Below, in pieces: positions 39,601 through 42,787 of a stretch of 64,000 nucleotides of DNA. Location: positions 13,274,489-13,338,488 of the forward strand of contig OZ007509.1 in the NCBI GenBank assembly GCA_963931865.1, given 5' to 3'. A program made the position numbers and the translations under genes. Origin of the DNA: Axinella damicornis (lineage: Eukaryota > Porifera > Demospongiae > Axinellida > Axinellidae). The stretch's first letter is position 1; every line of letters starts with the position of its first letter. Under the pieces are notes generated by a model. It was given only the letters and a program-made list of their open reading frames with translations. It did not search any database and had not been told where the DNA came from.

Positions 39601-39748
39601 TCTCCCACCCCTACAGGTGATGCAGCAAGGAAGCTATCCTGCCCCACAGCAGCACCCTATGATGATGCGAGTCCCCGCCCAGCCAAACATGCAGTACGCC
39701 CAGCAAAGGGTGATGAACCCCATGCACAGACAACCTCCCATGTACTAA
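4103..39748 (+). CDS. MED12: Mediator complex subunit 12 (MED12), gene span, N-terminus off window
   Basis: MED12 is the large subunit of the Mediator kinase module that binds and activates CDK8-cyclin C and gates Mediator-polymerase II contact in the nucleus. I recognise collinear similarity to animal MED12 along the whole span: the region after the N-terminal Med12 domain (exons 1-4), the LCEWAV domain (exons 7-9, with a Leu-Cys-Gln-Trp-Ala-Val block), the long middle region (exons 10-24), and the PQL domain (exon 25: Ile-Ser-Pro-Trp-Asp then Trp-Phe-Gly), ending in a Gln/Met/Pro-rich tail. The 26 exons use GT-AG borders with matching phases, giving 2,026 residues here; vertebrate MED12 is about 2,180. 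The first exons, start codon and promoter lie left of the window. Introns are 150 bp to 8.8 kb and TE-rich. One exon contains a 200-N gap. Confidence 0.95.
5529..5598. mobile_element. Palindromic Mutator-like MITE (TAGCCTCGTTCCCAGGC family)
   Basis: The 70-bp hairpin begins TAGCCTCGTTCCCAGGCC and ends with the inverse GGCCTGGGAACGAGGCTA. It is flanked on both sides by the 9-bp direct repeat TGCTTGAAC. A 9-bp target duplication is typical of Mutator-like elements. Confidence 0.75.
5745..6172 (+). mobile_element. Non-autonomous TIR element, copy 2 of 3 (degenerate)
   Basis: It starts GACTCCTGGTATGGGAAAATTGTG and shares its interior with 2410-2935. The right end is eroded to GGGAGTGTGGTTGCCCCTC. 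Confidence 0.5.
7988..8340. mobile_element. Palindromic Mutator-like MITE with long TIRs
   Basis: The left end TAGCCTCGTTCCCAGGCCCAC is mirrored at the right by GTGGGCCTGGGTAC. Inner arm sequence (GGTGACACCTGGCAAAATTCCCG) is inverted near 8278-8312. No coding frame of note. The right terminal bases are degenerate. Confidence 0.6.
8810..11551 (-). CDS. Unrecognised two-exon protein (705 residues) nested antisense in MED12 intron 1
   Basis: Exon 1 runs 11551 to 10324 and ends at a GTAAGC donor in phase 1. Exon 2 runs 9699 to 8810 after a CTCCCTCAG acceptor, and phases match. The N-terminal 100 residues are Gln/Ser/Lys-rich, and a second Met lies 12 codons in. Residues about 230-410 form a folded-looking region with Lys-Gly-Glu-Ser-Pro-Val, Ile-Glu-Leu-Gly-Ala-Ala-Gln-Tyr and Tyr-Asp-Glu-Ala-Val-Val-Gly-Ile. 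Residues about 410-600 look beta-rich (Tyr-Glu-Phe-Ile-Ile-Gly-Tyr-Tyr, Phe-Phe-Ile-Asn-Cys-Ala-Arg-Arg, Trp-Met-Leu-Phe-Arg-Leu). The tail is acidic then Pro/Arg-rich. There is no signal peptide or membrane segment. I cannot name the family. The long split frame argues for a real gene. The intron between the exons carries a MITE. Confidence 0.8.
10002..10256. mobile_element. 255-bp MITE with ~35-bp TIRs (GAGC-ATGAG family)
   Basis: The left arm CAGGAGCGCATGAGCCGCCG continues as AAGGAGCGTCGAACT and is repeated inverted at 10222-10256. It sits inside the intron of the antisense gene. The terminal motif links it to the short hairpins elsewhere in the window. Confidence 0.75.
11690..12060 (-). 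repeat. Truncated copy of the 28722-29353 TIR element, inverted
   Basis: The segment around 11890-11960 is the exact reverse complement of bases near 29160-29220 over at least 60 bp, and similarity extends to both sides. Only one end of the element is present here. Confidence 0.65.
12278..12741. repeat. Minisatellite, 55-bp unit, about 8.5 copies
   Basis: The unit contains GTACTAGTGTACGGAATACT and 'accccTCACACCATGTGTTGG'. Copies are nearly identical; the first differs by one base (CGAAAT). It lies in MED12 intron 1, close to exon 2. Confidence 0.95.
12768..13012. repeat. Poly-C, GT and CA tracts before MED12 exon 2
   Basis: A C run (about 12768-12791), a GT run (about 12850-12880), another C run (12953-12977) and a CA run (12978-12999) lead directly into the splice acceptor at 13011-13012. 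Confidence 0.9.
13013..13212 (+). CDS. MED12: MED12 exon 2
   Basis: It encodes Asp-Trp-Thr-Ala-Ser-Leu-Thr-Lys-Tyr-Met...Asn-Arg-Trp-Gln-Tyr-Met, matching the Glu-Trp-Thr-x-x-x-Thr-Lys-Tyr-Leu region of animal MED12. Acceptor CACAG, phase 1 in. Donor GTAAGA, phase 0 out. Confidence 0.9.
13213..15375 (+). other. MED12 intron 2
   Basis: It contains a half copy of the TAGCCTCATTCC element near 13489-13640, a charged repetitive relic (13975-14790), a right-half copy of the same MITE family at 15160-15239 and an ATCT microsatellite (about 15297-15340). Confidence 0.6.
13975..14790 (+). pseudogene. Transposon-type ORF relic with Arg/Gln/Glu-rich repeats and a Cys motif
   Basis: At 14020-14240 a roughly 65-bp unit repeats three times and encodes degenerate Arg-Arg-Gln-Gln...Glu-Gln-Arg segments interrupted by stops. 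Then 14352-14789 is open for 145 codons and contains a Cys-x2-Cys...Cys-x2-Cys arrangement. Similar Glu-Gln-Arg repeats occur at the N-terminus of helicase-type (Helitron/PIF1) ORFs in invertebrates. That link is from memory and weak. I see no helicase motifs. Confidence 0.35.
15376..15486 (+). CDS. MED12: MED12 exon 3
   Basis: It encodes Leu-Leu-Asp-Cys-His-Glu-Phe-Leu-Arg-Trp-Leu-Val-Glu, matching the conserved Leu-Asp-Arg-His-Glu-Phe-Leu-x-Trp block of MED12. Phase 0 on both sides. The donor GTAAGT and the exon end are then repeated in the intron. Confidence 0.93.
15468..15662. repeat. Tandem copies of MED12 exon 3 end plus splice donor
   Basis: CTTCCTCTTGTGCTCAGGGT, the last 19 bases of exon 3 plus the donor, recurs four times with a spacer built on 'ccacaagagcactatag'. 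The first copy is the exon itself. Confidence 0.85.
15979..16635 (+). CDS. MED12: MED12 exon 4
   Basis: 219 codons. It starts Leu-Leu-Asp-Ile-Gly-Ser, passes a lineage-specific Lys/Glu/Ser-rich linker, then resumes at His-Ser-Gly-Val...Ile-Gln-Thr-Ala and Asp-Leu-Leu-Pro-Val, matching the Cys-Ile-Leu-Gln-Thr and Asp-His-Leu-Pro-Ile-Ala blocks of animal MED12. Acceptor GTCCACAG. The chosen donor is AAG|GTAATT. A second donor (GAG|GTACGT at 16687), also phase 0, is a possible alternative. Confidence 0.85.
16887..17125. repeat. Poly-C and CA-type repeats in MED12 intron 4
   Basis: A C run at about 16887-16909 is followed by a tandem 31-bp array of CACACTCACACACCACATG type at 17010-17125. Confidence 0.85.
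17158..17239 (+). CDS. MED12: MED12 exon 5
   Basis: It encodes Gln-Glu-Ile-Gln-Gln-Arg-Ser-Lys...Glu-Cys-Gly-Trp, corresponding to the Arg-Glu-Ile-Glu-Gln-Gln...Val-Glu-Val-Arg-Trp stretch. The acceptor is chosen among three nested AGs to keep phase 0. Donor GTTTGT, phase 1. Confidence 0.75.
17505..17632 (+). CDS. MED12: MED12 exon 6
   Basis: It encodes Leu-Lys-Thr-Leu-Asp-Val-Leu-Asp-Asn-Gln...Leu-Thr-Thr-Leu-Tyr-Cys-Arg, equivalent to Leu-His-Thr-Leu-Glu-Val-Leu-Asp-Ser in vertebrates. Acceptor TTTTGAAG, donor GTCAGT, phase 0 out. Confidence 0.9.
17653..18636 (-). mobile_element. TTAA-bordered element with a 183-codon ORF
   Basis: It starts TTAAGGTAG and ends CTACCTTAA, consistent with a TTAA target duplication plus a short GGTAG terminal repeat. 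A minus-strand ORF (18622-18071) starts about 10 bases inside the right end and encodes 183 residues I do not recognise (Met-Gly-Thr-Ala-Ile-Ser-Glu-Thr-Lys-Leu-Met at the N-terminus). A T-rich tract lies at 17889-17917. The superfamily is uncertain; TTAA suggests a piggyBac-like class. Confidence 0.45.
19025..19061. repeat. Poly-G tract
   Basis: A nearly uninterrupted G run of over 30 bases in MED12 intron 6. It is likely prone to length error in assembly. Confidence 0.95.
19136..19264 (+). CDS. MED12: MED12 exon 7 (LCEWAV domain start)
   Basis: It encodes Asp-Asp-Met-Leu-Val-Met-Leu-Leu-Cys-Gln-Trp-Ala-Val, the signature of the Med12-LCEWAV domain, then His-Arg...Ala-Arg-Leu-Leu-Leu-Gln-Arg-Gln. 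Phase 0 on both sides. Donor GTAACA. Confidence 0.95.
19511..19655 (+). CDS. MED12: MED12 exon 8
   Basis: It encodes Phe-Gln-Ser-Met-Leu-Phe-Lys-Phe-Leu-Asp-Thr-Arg-Ala-Pro, matching Leu-Leu-Gln-Phe-Leu-Asp-Thr-Gln-Ala-Pro of animal MED12. The acceptor is embedded in a CA tract. Donor GTAATT, phase 1. Confidence 0.93.
19815..20660. repeat. Two minisatellite arrays in MED12 intron 8
   Basis: At about 19815-20180 a roughly 35-bp unit (TGTTGTGTGCTCCCAGTGGT plus 'atgggttgc') repeats about seven times, with a partial higher-order duplication. At about 20255-20660 a roughly 125-bp unit starting GAGCTGCACTGTCTGCG repeats three times. Confidence 0.85.
20712..21993 (+). CDS. MED12: MED12 exon 9 (LCEWAV domain end and linker)
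   Basis: This is the largest exon, 1,282 nt. The start encodes Phe-Phe-Arg-Leu-Val-Ile-Leu-Phe-Ser-Glu-Leu-Ile-Arg...Tyr-Leu-Ser-Thr-Leu-Ile-Ala-Arg-Gly, conserved in MED12. A Ser/Pro-rich linker follows, then Arg-His-Leu-Leu-Tyr-Ala-Thr-Tyr-Phe-Pro-Ile (compare Tyr-Ala-Thr-His-Phe-Pro-Ile) and a C-terminal helix-rich block ending Val-Phe-Glu. Phase 1 in, phase 2 out, donor GTAAGG. Confidence 0.95.
21983..22115. repeat. Tandem copies of MED12 exon 9 end plus donor
   Basis: GTGTTTGAGGGGTAAGG, spanning the exon end and the GTAAGG donor, recurs in degenerate form at about 22026, 22048, 22069 and 22090. Confidence 0.8.
22250..22341. repeat. CA microsatellite at MED12 exon 10 acceptor
   Basis: About 45 CA units, interrupted once near its start, ending 15 bases before the splice acceptor. 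Confidence 0.97.
22357..22465 (+). CDS. MED12: MED12 exon 10
   Basis: It encodes Leu-Cys-His-Val-Leu-Asp-Tyr...Val-Phe-Leu-His-Arg-Leu-Tyr-Thr-Asn-Cys-Thr-Tyr-Leu, matching Tyr-Leu-Tyr-Asp-Leu-Tyr-Thr-Ser-Cys-Ser-His-Leu. Phase 2 in, 0 out. Confidence 0.92.
22530..22735. repeat. Minisatellite, 20-bp unit, about 10 copies
   Basis: The unit CTCAGGGAGGACCACCTGTG is nearly perfect, with CACAGG variants in the first copies. It is open in more than one frame but lies in an intron. Confidence 0.95.
23650..23789 (+). CDS. MED12: MED12 exon 11
   Basis: It encodes Phe-Gly-Gln-Tyr-Cys-His-Lys-Ile-Gly, aligned to Phe-Gly-Glu-Leu-Phe-Ser-Asp-Phe-Cys-Ser-Lys-Val. Acceptor CCTGCAG, donor GTAAGA, phase 2 out. 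Confidence 0.88.
23995..24117 (+). CDS. MED12: MED12 exon 12
   Basis: It encodes Cys-Ser-Ile-Pro-Gln-Met-Cys-Ala-Tyr-Ile...Phe-Val-Thr-Asp-Val-Phe. Acceptor TTTCCCAG, donor GTAGGC, phase 2 on both sides. Confidence 0.85.
24211..24263. repeat. Two poly-C tracts in MED12 intron 12
   Basis: C runs at about 24211-24239 and 24255-24264, plus a shorter one at 24158-24168. The same context (TTTCTGTTTTGC between C runs, then TGATATTTTCTGAAATAAA) occurs near 12800-12843, so this is also a dispersed repeat. Confidence 0.8.
24338..24497 (+). CDS. MED12: MED12 exon 13
   Basis: It encodes Leu-Cys-Asp-Leu-Ala-Arg-Val-Cys-Ala-Glu-Val...Glu-Leu-Met-Gly-Ala-Phe-Arg-Ala-Leu-Cys, matching Ile-Leu-Cys-Ala-Glu-Leu...Trp-Leu-Gly-Val-Leu-Lys-Ala-Leu-Cys. 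The upstream acceptor TTGTACAG is required by phase; the nearer TGTGCAG would create a stop. Donor GTATGC. Confidence 0.9.
24498..25586 (+). other. MED12 intron 13
   Basis: 1.1 kb with no recognised gene. The phrase 'ctaattatgc' and its complement near 25110-25390 suggest a small palindromic insertion with ends around 25105 and 25395. Confidence 0.5.
25587..25725 (+). CDS. MED12: MED12 exon 14
   Basis: It encodes His-Ser-Asn-Leu-Val-Thr-Phe-Val-Ala-Leu-Leu-Val-Ala, matching His-Asp-Ser-Leu-Ala-Thr-Phe-Val-Ala-Ile-Leu-Ile-Ala. Acceptor GTCTGCAG, donor GTAGAT, phase 1 out. Confidence 0.94.
25790..26180. repeat. CCCT-type pyrimidine microsatellite before MED12 exon 15
   Basis: About 390 bases of almost pure C/T on the plus strand, mainly tandem CCCT. 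It abuts the acceptor (CCTCAG) at 26179-26183. The complement gives a Gly/Arg/Glu-rich open frame that is not a gene. Confidence 0.97.
26184..26616 (+). CDS. MED12: MED12 exon 15, contains a 200-N gap
   Basis: The left part encodes Leu-Glu-Phe-Val-Ser-Leu-Leu-Val-Arg-His-Leu-Leu; the right part encodes Phe-Val-Arg-His-Tyr-Leu-His-Ala-Lys-Cys...Phe-Val-Ile-Ser-Leu-Leu-Lys. The gap 26301-26500 is exactly 200 Ns, and both sides carry the same 13 bases (catccaatctctc). Collapsing the overlap gives a continuous frame and the right phase (1 in, 2 out). Confidence 0.88.
26301..26500. other. Assembly gap of 200 N
   Basis: A round-number run of N inside a coding exon, flanked by a 13-base identical overlap. 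Most likely an unmerged contig join with no missing sequence. Confidence 0.95.
26766..26855. repeat. CA microsatellite in MED12 intron 15
   Basis: Interrupted CA/CACG tract ending about 20 bases before the exon 16 acceptor. Confidence 0.95.
26874..26967 (+). CDS. MED12: MED12 exon 16
   Basis: 31 codons encoding Gly-Thr-Thr-Ile-Gly...Ser-Gly-Ser-Glu-Ser-Asn-Glu-Ser-Val-Leu-Asn-Glu. Similarity to MED12 is weak, but the phase (2 in, 0 out) bridges exons 15 and 17 exactly and the frame is open. Acceptor CACCTCTAG, donor GTTAGC. Confidence 0.7.
27047..27445. mobile_element. Mutator-like MITE, ~100-bp TIRs, 9-bp target duplication
   Basis: It begins TAGCCTCGTTCCCAGTCCC and ends with the inverse GGGACTGGGTACGAGGCTA. 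The two arms pair for about 100 bases. It is flanked by the direct repeat TGAGCAATG at 27038-27046 and 27446-27454. No transposase is encoded. Confidence 0.85.
27613..27729 (+). CDS. MED12: MED12 exon 17
   Basis: It encodes Val-Arg-Lys-Ala-Leu...Ser-Gln-Asp-Trp-Val-Arg-Glu-Lys-Cys-Ile, matching Ile-Cys-Gln-Gln-Glu-Trp-Val-Gly-Glu-Arg-Cys-Leu. Phase 0 on both sides. Donor GTTAGA. Confidence 0.92.
27710..27922. repeat. Tandem copies of MED12 exon 17 end plus donor, 38-bp unit
   Basis: CCTCACACCCTCACAGGTTAGACACTGGGG-type units repeat five to six times. The first copy is the exon 17 end (CTCATACCCTCACAG) with its donor. Confidence 0.9.
28108..28227 (+). CDS. MED12: MED12 exon 18
   Basis: It encodes Ala-Arg-Tyr-Leu-Leu-Asn-Leu-Leu-Ser-Pro-Tyr...Ile-Glu-His-Ile-Leu-Lys, matching Ala-Gln-Arg-Leu-Met-Gln-Leu-Ile...Ile-Lys-Arg-Ile-Leu-Gln. 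Acceptor CACACAG, donor GTGGGA, phase 0. Confidence 0.92.
28405..28700. repeat. Minisatellite, ~49-bp unit, about 6 copies
   Basis: The unit contains CAGCCCCACCCTCTTACTCC and 'atatatcacctcacatcctg'. It lies in MED12 intron 18. Confidence 0.93.
28722..29353. mobile_element. TIR element, 18-bp ends GGGGCGAGCCTGAGCGAG
   Basis: The left end GGGGCGAGCCTGAGCGAG pairs with the right end CTCACTCAGGCTCGCCCC. There is no transposase frame. A truncated inverted relative lies at 11690-12060, and a shared terminal phrase (gagccccacataga) at about 32140 marks a further relic. Confidence 0.65.
29607..29640. repeat. Poly-C tract
   Basis: A C run of about 16 bases followed by CCCCACCCC in MED12 intron 18. 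Confidence 0.9.
29924..30034 (+). CDS. MED12: MED12 exon 19
   Basis: It encodes Asn-Leu-Asp-Gln-Trp-Thr-Leu-Arg, identical to the MED12 Asn-Leu-Asp-Gln-Trp-Thr motif apart from Leu for Met, then Phe-Asn-Leu-Leu-Asp-His-Leu. Acceptor GCTGTAG, donor GTGAGC, phase 0. Confidence 0.95.
30110..30350. repeat. Minisatellite, ~38-bp unit
   Basis: TTTATCATGTGACTGCTACT plus 'ggtagatcatgtgat' repeats about five times, degenerate, in MED12 intron 19. Confidence 0.85.
30409..30497 (+). CDS. MED12: MED12 exon 20
   Basis: 29 codons, Val-Ile-Cys-Val-Phe-Glu-Asp-Ser...Gln-Thr-Ile-Glu-Cys-Cys. Weakly conserved by itself, but the phase (0 in, 2 out) and clean borders (TATTTCAG, GTAGGT) fit between exons 19 and 21. 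Confidence 0.75.
30572..30612. repeat. TG microsatellite
   Basis: About 20 TG units in MED12 intron 20. Confidence 0.97.
30735..30935. repeat. Minisatellite, ~30-bp GC-rich unit
   Basis: The unit GAAGCGGACGCAATCGGGGA plus 'gcagcagtt' repeats about six times, degenerate. The open frames across it are repeat artefacts. Confidence 0.85.
31100..31252 (+). CDS. MED12: MED12 exon 21
   Basis: It encodes Ser-Val-Trp-Leu-Val-Thr-Pro-Leu-Ile-Ser-Arg-Leu...Gly-Arg-Val-Leu-Lys-Ser-Ala-Gly, matching Gly-Val-Trp-Leu-Val-Ala-Pro-Leu-Ile-Ala-Lys-Leu. Acceptor CTGCTGCAG, donor GTAGGA, phase 2 on both sides. Confidence 0.96.
31861..31900. repeat. Poly-C tract forming the polypyrimidine tract of MED12 exon 22
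   Basis: About 40 bases of C with one T, ending six bases before exon 22 (TTGCAG). Confidence 0.95.
31907..32057 (+). CDS. MED12: MED12 exon 22
   Basis: It encodes Gln-Gln-Pro-Phe-Leu-Glu-Leu-Val-Leu-Ala-Cys-Met, matching Gln-Gln-Pro-Phe-Leu-Ser-Leu-Val-Leu-Thr-Cys-Leu. Phase 2 in, 0 out. Donor GTACGG. Confidence 0.96.
32436..33358 (+). mobile_element. hAT-type deletion derivative, 923 bp
   Basis: Termini are CAGGGCTCACGATAAC and the exact inverse GTTATCGTGAGCCCTG. The 6-bp direct repeat CATATG flanks both sides; hAT duplications are normally 8 bp, and the palindromic target makes the exact length ambiguous. It sits in MED12 intron 22. Confidence 0.85.
32489..33163 (+). CDS. hAT transposase-derived ORF, internally deleted (224 residues)
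   Basis: The N-terminus has a Lys-Trp-Ile-Val-Glu...Trp-Leu-Lys-Tyr segment and a Cys-x2-Cys, like the zinc-finger start of ZNF862/C17orf113-like hAT proteins. It then jumps directly to the C-terminal dimerisation block (Leu-Phe-Cys-Leu-Pro-Met-Ala-Asn...Glu-Arg-Thr-Phe-Ser-Gln-Leu-Lys). The catalytic core between them is missing, so it cannot be an active transposase. The frame is intact for 224 codons. An alternative start is the Met at 32522. The tail is Lys/Asp-rich. Confidence 0.8.
   Translation: MTDQCRAHAEKMSMGRKRVSSDGGGPPPKRGVMARTVDKWIVENDKALNTATWLKYDKADREYVATLKCSVCIEFQDKLRGMRNYNPAFIQEEYKVVWWKLFNTFDAKKWSNILSLVELLFCLPMANGRVERTFSQLKIIKTERRTCLGIDRLDSLLRITTDAPPLSKWDASGAVQRWWGDKTRRRVKDSRAPPKQKENAPEDDSDSDHPYMLTLEDWESWIAS
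33546..33660 (+). pseudogene. Partial duplicate of MED12 exon 23
   Basis: ACAATGCTGTATGCAGCCCT in intron 22 is nearly identical to bases inside exon 23 (33791-33817). A further weakly similar piece lies at about 33640. No splice acceptor keeps it in frame. Confidence 0.65.
33761..33942 (+). CDS. MED12: MED12 exon 23
   Basis: It encodes Leu-Tyr-Ala-Ala-Leu-Lys-Leu-Arg-Leu-Ser-Leu-Val-Gly-Ser-Met...Ser-Gly-Ala-Val-Asp, matching His-Glu-Ala-Leu-Lys-Leu-Arg-Leu-Asn-Leu-Val-Gly-Gly-Met. Acceptor GGACACAG, donor GTAGGC, phase 2 out. Confidence 0.96.
34138..34218. repeat. CA microsatellite in MED12 intron 23
   Basis: Interrupted CA tract of about 80 bases, 90 bases upstream of exon 24. Confidence 0.95.
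34309..34582 (+). CDS. MED12: MED12 exon 24
   Basis: It encodes Glu-Leu-Phe-Thr-Asn-Cys-Leu-Asp-Met-Leu, matching Glu-Leu-Phe-Thr-Thr-Val-Leu-Asp-Met-Leu, then Lys-Lys-Leu-Lys-Ser-Glu-Leu and Gln-Gln-Leu-Phe-Pro-Leu. Acceptor TCACGCAG, donor GTACAG, phase 0 out. Confidence 0.96.
34620..34765. repeat. Tandem duplication, ~71-bp unit, two copies
   Basis: TTAATTAGAGCTGCAACAGT plus following bases occurs at about 34608 and 34687, nearly identical. Confidence 0.9.
34845..36265 (-). repeat. Two direct copies of a ~700-bp segment with short internal repeats
   Basis: The block at about 34845-35530 recurs at about 35545-36260 (shared start TTGTATGCTTGGGATCAAAT). Each copy has a ~60-bp internal repeat that reads on the minus strand as Thr-Asn-Pro-Leu-Pro-Thr-Ala-Pro-Asp-like units. 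It probably belongs to the recombinase-type element to its right. Stops and indels prevent a single protein. Confidence 0.7.
36574..37695 (-). pseudogene. Tyrosine recombinase transposon relic (Crypton/DIRS-like)
   Basis: Minus-strand pieces in order: 37589-37155, a SAM-like core-binding domain (Ser-Thr-Gln-Lys-Thr-Tyr-Asn-Ser-Ala...His-Ser-Thr-Ile-Lys-Cys-Tyr-Leu-Ala-Ala-Ile-Arg-His-Leu); 37124-36846, the start of the catalytic domain with Phe-Gly-Cys-Leu-Arg-Ser-Gly (a Leu-Arg-Ser-Gly-Glu-like motif with the first catalytic Arg); and 36903-36574, a later part in another frame. Frameshifts and a tandem duplication at 37310-37500 disrupt it. I did not find the His-x-x-Arg and Tyr motifs intact. 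Assignment to tyrosine recombinases is fairly secure; the Crypton versus DIRS/Ngaro choice is open. Confidence 0.7.
37305..37505. repeat. Tandem duplication, ~100 bp, inside the recombinase relic
   Basis: GTAAGTAACATCTTTTTGCT through 'ccacagctgcttccagtg' occurs twice back to back; the second copy has a six-base insertion (gcagct). Confidence 0.9.
38113..38166. repeat. Short hairpin MITE with perfect 20-bp arms
   Basis: CAAGAGCACATAAGTAGACC faces its exact reverse complement across a 14-bp loop. It lies about 70 bases upstream of the MED12 exon 25 acceptor. Confidence 0.85.
38235..39191 (+). CDS. MED12: MED12 exon 25 (PQL domain and Gln-rich tail)
   Basis: 319 codons. It starts with Ile-Ser-Pro-Trp-Asp-Ile-Leu-Glu-Gly then Ser-Trp-Phe-Gly-Ala-Val-Arg, matching Ile-Ser-Pro-Trp-Asp-Leu-Phe-Glu-Gly and Gly-Trp-Phe-Gly-Thr-Val-Arg of MED12. 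A long Pro/Gln/Met-rich low-complexity tail follows. Acceptor CTCTGTAG, donor GTAGGC, phase 0. Confidence 0.97.
39617..39748 (+). CDS. MED12: MED12 terminal exon 26
   Basis: 43 codons of Gln/Met/Pro-rich sequence (Val-Met-Gln-Gln-Gly...Pro-Pro-Met-Tyr) ending in TAA, after a good acceptor (CCCCTACAG) in matching phase. No canonical AATAAA was recognised in the next few hundred bases. Confidence 0.88.
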   Translation: MMQQGSYPAPQQHPMMMRVPAQPNMQYAQQRVMNPMHRQPPMY

Positions 39749-40759
39749 TGGTGCATGCACACACACACTGTGCATCACTCACTGAACAGACAATTGTGAA
39801 TGTACCTGTACCGTAGCTTCCTATGTGTGCCTGTTGCATATCTATATCATCACAATGTGTCTACAGTACGACAATAGGGTGTGAGTTGTTCAAAATGCAT
39901 ACCTGCAAGCACAAAAGGTGTCAGAGTTGAGGCCTCAAATCTCCAATTGCACAGCACAAAATGGGCAGCTGTCCAGCTGATGCCCATCAATGCCTGCATA
40001 CTAGTCTATTGAACTGGACCATTTATTTTTCTAGCCTCATTCCCTGGCTGCGTGGCCTGGGAACGAGAGGCTAGACCATTTTCTTGCAGCCGGTAGGAGG
40101 ATATAGAGTCAATAGTCAAGAGTTGGATTATAATTACTTCACATTATGGTCACCATATCTGGACCCACTATATTATAAGTCCTGCATGCTGTTCTGGGAT
40201 CGGTTGCATACGTATGCTGCTACTTTTTCTTACCAAGCAGCACCATCACTAACCGCATGACTGACACTTCGCTAATCTCTTAAACTGGACCAAGCTTACC
40301 AGCTATATACAACTACTACACCAAATTTTTAAAGGTTCCAACTTCCAACCACAATTACTGCCATCCACTAACTAATGAGCAAGTTGTTAACTATGTTATG
40401 TCCATAATTGTCAAAACAAGAGATGTCACCCATGCAGCCCCTCTCCCAAGTCCCACAGAAGTCTGCATGAGAAGTGACATCGCAAAGTCTGATGATAGGA
40501 TTGATGTTGATCGAAGGGATATAGTACATGTATGAGGTATAGACCAGACATGCAGTATGAGGGTGAGACAGTTATTATGTGATACACCAGTGCCATGGAG
40601 GTGGCCACTTTTCAATGACTGTCGAAAGCACACCTTGGTACAATGAACCCATTGACTTCAAAATGCATAATGAGACATTCAACGTGTGATGTCACCTCAA
40701 TCTGGTAATGTCCATTGGAGATGCATGGGCTGGACCAAGTCTCTAGCTTATAGAACTCA

Positions 40760-41052
40760 ATGTTGTTTTAGTTATCTAAAACTGAAATAGTTTAGTTCTT
40801 GGTTTTAATTAGGTAGAAGTCGCATTGTTTAGTTTAGTTTTAGTTTTAATTACTAAATCTCAAAAGGGTTAGTAAAGGCTCTTTTAGTTATAGTAACCAC
40901 CATTTTTGGGTGATTTTCATATTAGTTTAGTTGTAGTTTTAATTAACAGGCTGAGACAGTCCTCATTTTAGTTTTAGTTTTAATTACTTAAGTGAAATAT
41001 GCCATACTAAAATGCATTATAGTTTTAGTTTTAGTTAACTAAAACAACATTG
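40760..41052. repeat. AT-rich TTAGTTTTAGTTTTAATTA degenerate array
   Basis: Short units of TAGTTTTAGTTTTAATTACT recur many times. A smaller similar patch is at 4690-4860. Confidence 0.8.
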
Positions 41053-41927
41053 AATTAGTAGAACTCCATGCAGTCTTCAAGGCCAAACTTGGGTTACCTA
41101 GCGTTGCCAAGTCCAATCCAGTGGTTCAGGCAATGTTGCGTTTCCAAAGATCATTTTCAGCCTCTAGAGGAGACAAATTAAGGTGCATGCATGTGGAGGA
41201 GCTAGAGTGGGTGATTGCGATCACAACATGCATGTACACACATGTACACACATACTTGAGAGGAGATAATTATGGCTATTATTTTGAGCAGGCAAGAGTC
41301 AAAATAAAACATAAAGCATAAAAGCTCACCATGTCAATGATAGTCATGCAAGCTGATCTTTTTCAGGTCCCTGTCTGTCAGAGTAGAAGATGGGAGGAGT
41401 TCCCATTGTCTGGAGTGACTTAAGAGCTCGTAACAATTACATACTTGAGCAACTCGGCGCTACCGCAGCATTGTTGCAACGAACTGGAACTGCTTAGGTT
41501 CACTGCATGAAGTACACTGTACAACATAAAGACTAACCACAACAACAAGCAGTACGTGTTGTATAGGACCTCGCACAACAACAAGCAGCGTTGCTAGTCG
41601 ACCTCGTTCAATTCTACCAATTTCCAGGCTCTCTCTCCCACGGTGTGACGGCCTGGAACAGAGTATACTACGTAGTCACCTGTAGCTATGTGTTGCCTGT
41701 TGAAGTGATTGCGAGCTGGACCAGAAAAAGTCTGATGGACAGCTAGATCAACGGATTTATAAGCTACTAGTGAGGCGTGGTTGCTTTTTCCAATAAACTC
41801 ATGTAATTGTGATCAGAAGAACAATTATTATTATTGTTTTGTGGATGAAAATAATGTTGAGTTAAAGTCTTAGGTTTTTGTTCATTAATTACATGTACAC
41901 CCAGTGCACCAGTATCAGCAGAATGGG

Positions 41928-42180
41928 TTAGGGTTACATTAATTCACCTCCATACTCACAGCTGTCATTAGGGTTAGGGTCATATTAATTCACCTCTATA
42001 CTCACAGCTGTCATTAGGGTTAGGGTTATATTCACCTTCATGGTCACAGCTGTCATTAGGGTTAGGGTCATATTAATTCACCTTCATGGTCACAGCTGTC
42101 ATTAGGGTTAGGGTTATCCGGTCACAGCTGTCATTAATTAGGGTTAGGGTTATATTCACCTCCATGCTCACAGCTGTCAT
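41928..42180. repeat. Minisatellite with interstitial TTAGGG telomere motifs
   Basis: A ~55-bp unit containing TTAGGGTTAGGGT, CACCTCCAT-like and CTCACAGCTGTCAT phrases, five copies. Confidence 0.92.
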
Positions 42181-42462
42181 GTGCACCTATGCTACCCGCC
42201 CTCCACCCTAGCTATGCTACCCACCACCCAACCCCCTATGCTACCCACCCTCCACCCCTTATGCTACCCACCCTCCAACCCCCCCCCCCCCCCCCCCTGC
42301 TTGCCCCACCCCCCCAGGCTTGCCCCACCCCCCCCAGGCTTGCCCCACCCCCCCCCCAGGCTTGCCCCACCCCCCCCCCAGGCTTGCCCCACCCCCCCAG
42401 GCTTGCCCCACCCCCCAGGCTTGCCCCACCCCCCAGGCTTGCCCAACCCCCCAAGCAGTGAA
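42181..42462. repeat. C-rich minisatellites
   Basis: A short array of CTATGCTACCCACC-type units, then about nine copies of a ~20-bp AGGCTTGCCCCACCCCCC unit. Open frames over it on both strands are artefacts. Confidence 0.93.
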
Positions 42463-42787
42463 AGGTAGATCAAGGGTAAGGTTAGGGTGAGGGCTCACCT
42501 CACCTTAACTTCACCCGAGAACTACCTAGCCCGCGAATGACTTCGGCACTGCGGGACCCGCTTTATATACCCGCAGAGGCCGGCCGGCAACGCGCGCGCC
42601 GGTAGACCTAATCCTCTTATTTGATTGGTTGGTTCACATTATGGCGGGAAAATTATATCAGCTGTGACGTGTCTCTGTCGATTTTCCAATGGCGTTGACC
42701 TTCACAGGTACTGCTGAGGTAGACCCTCTGCCAATGGCGTTCTAGTTGTAGTTGACTCCGAATGCTGTTCCATAGGTTACTTCAAGT

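Noticed and set aside
42181..42498. Gly- or Pro-rich proteins on either strand
   Set aside because: C-rich minisatellite translated in several frames.
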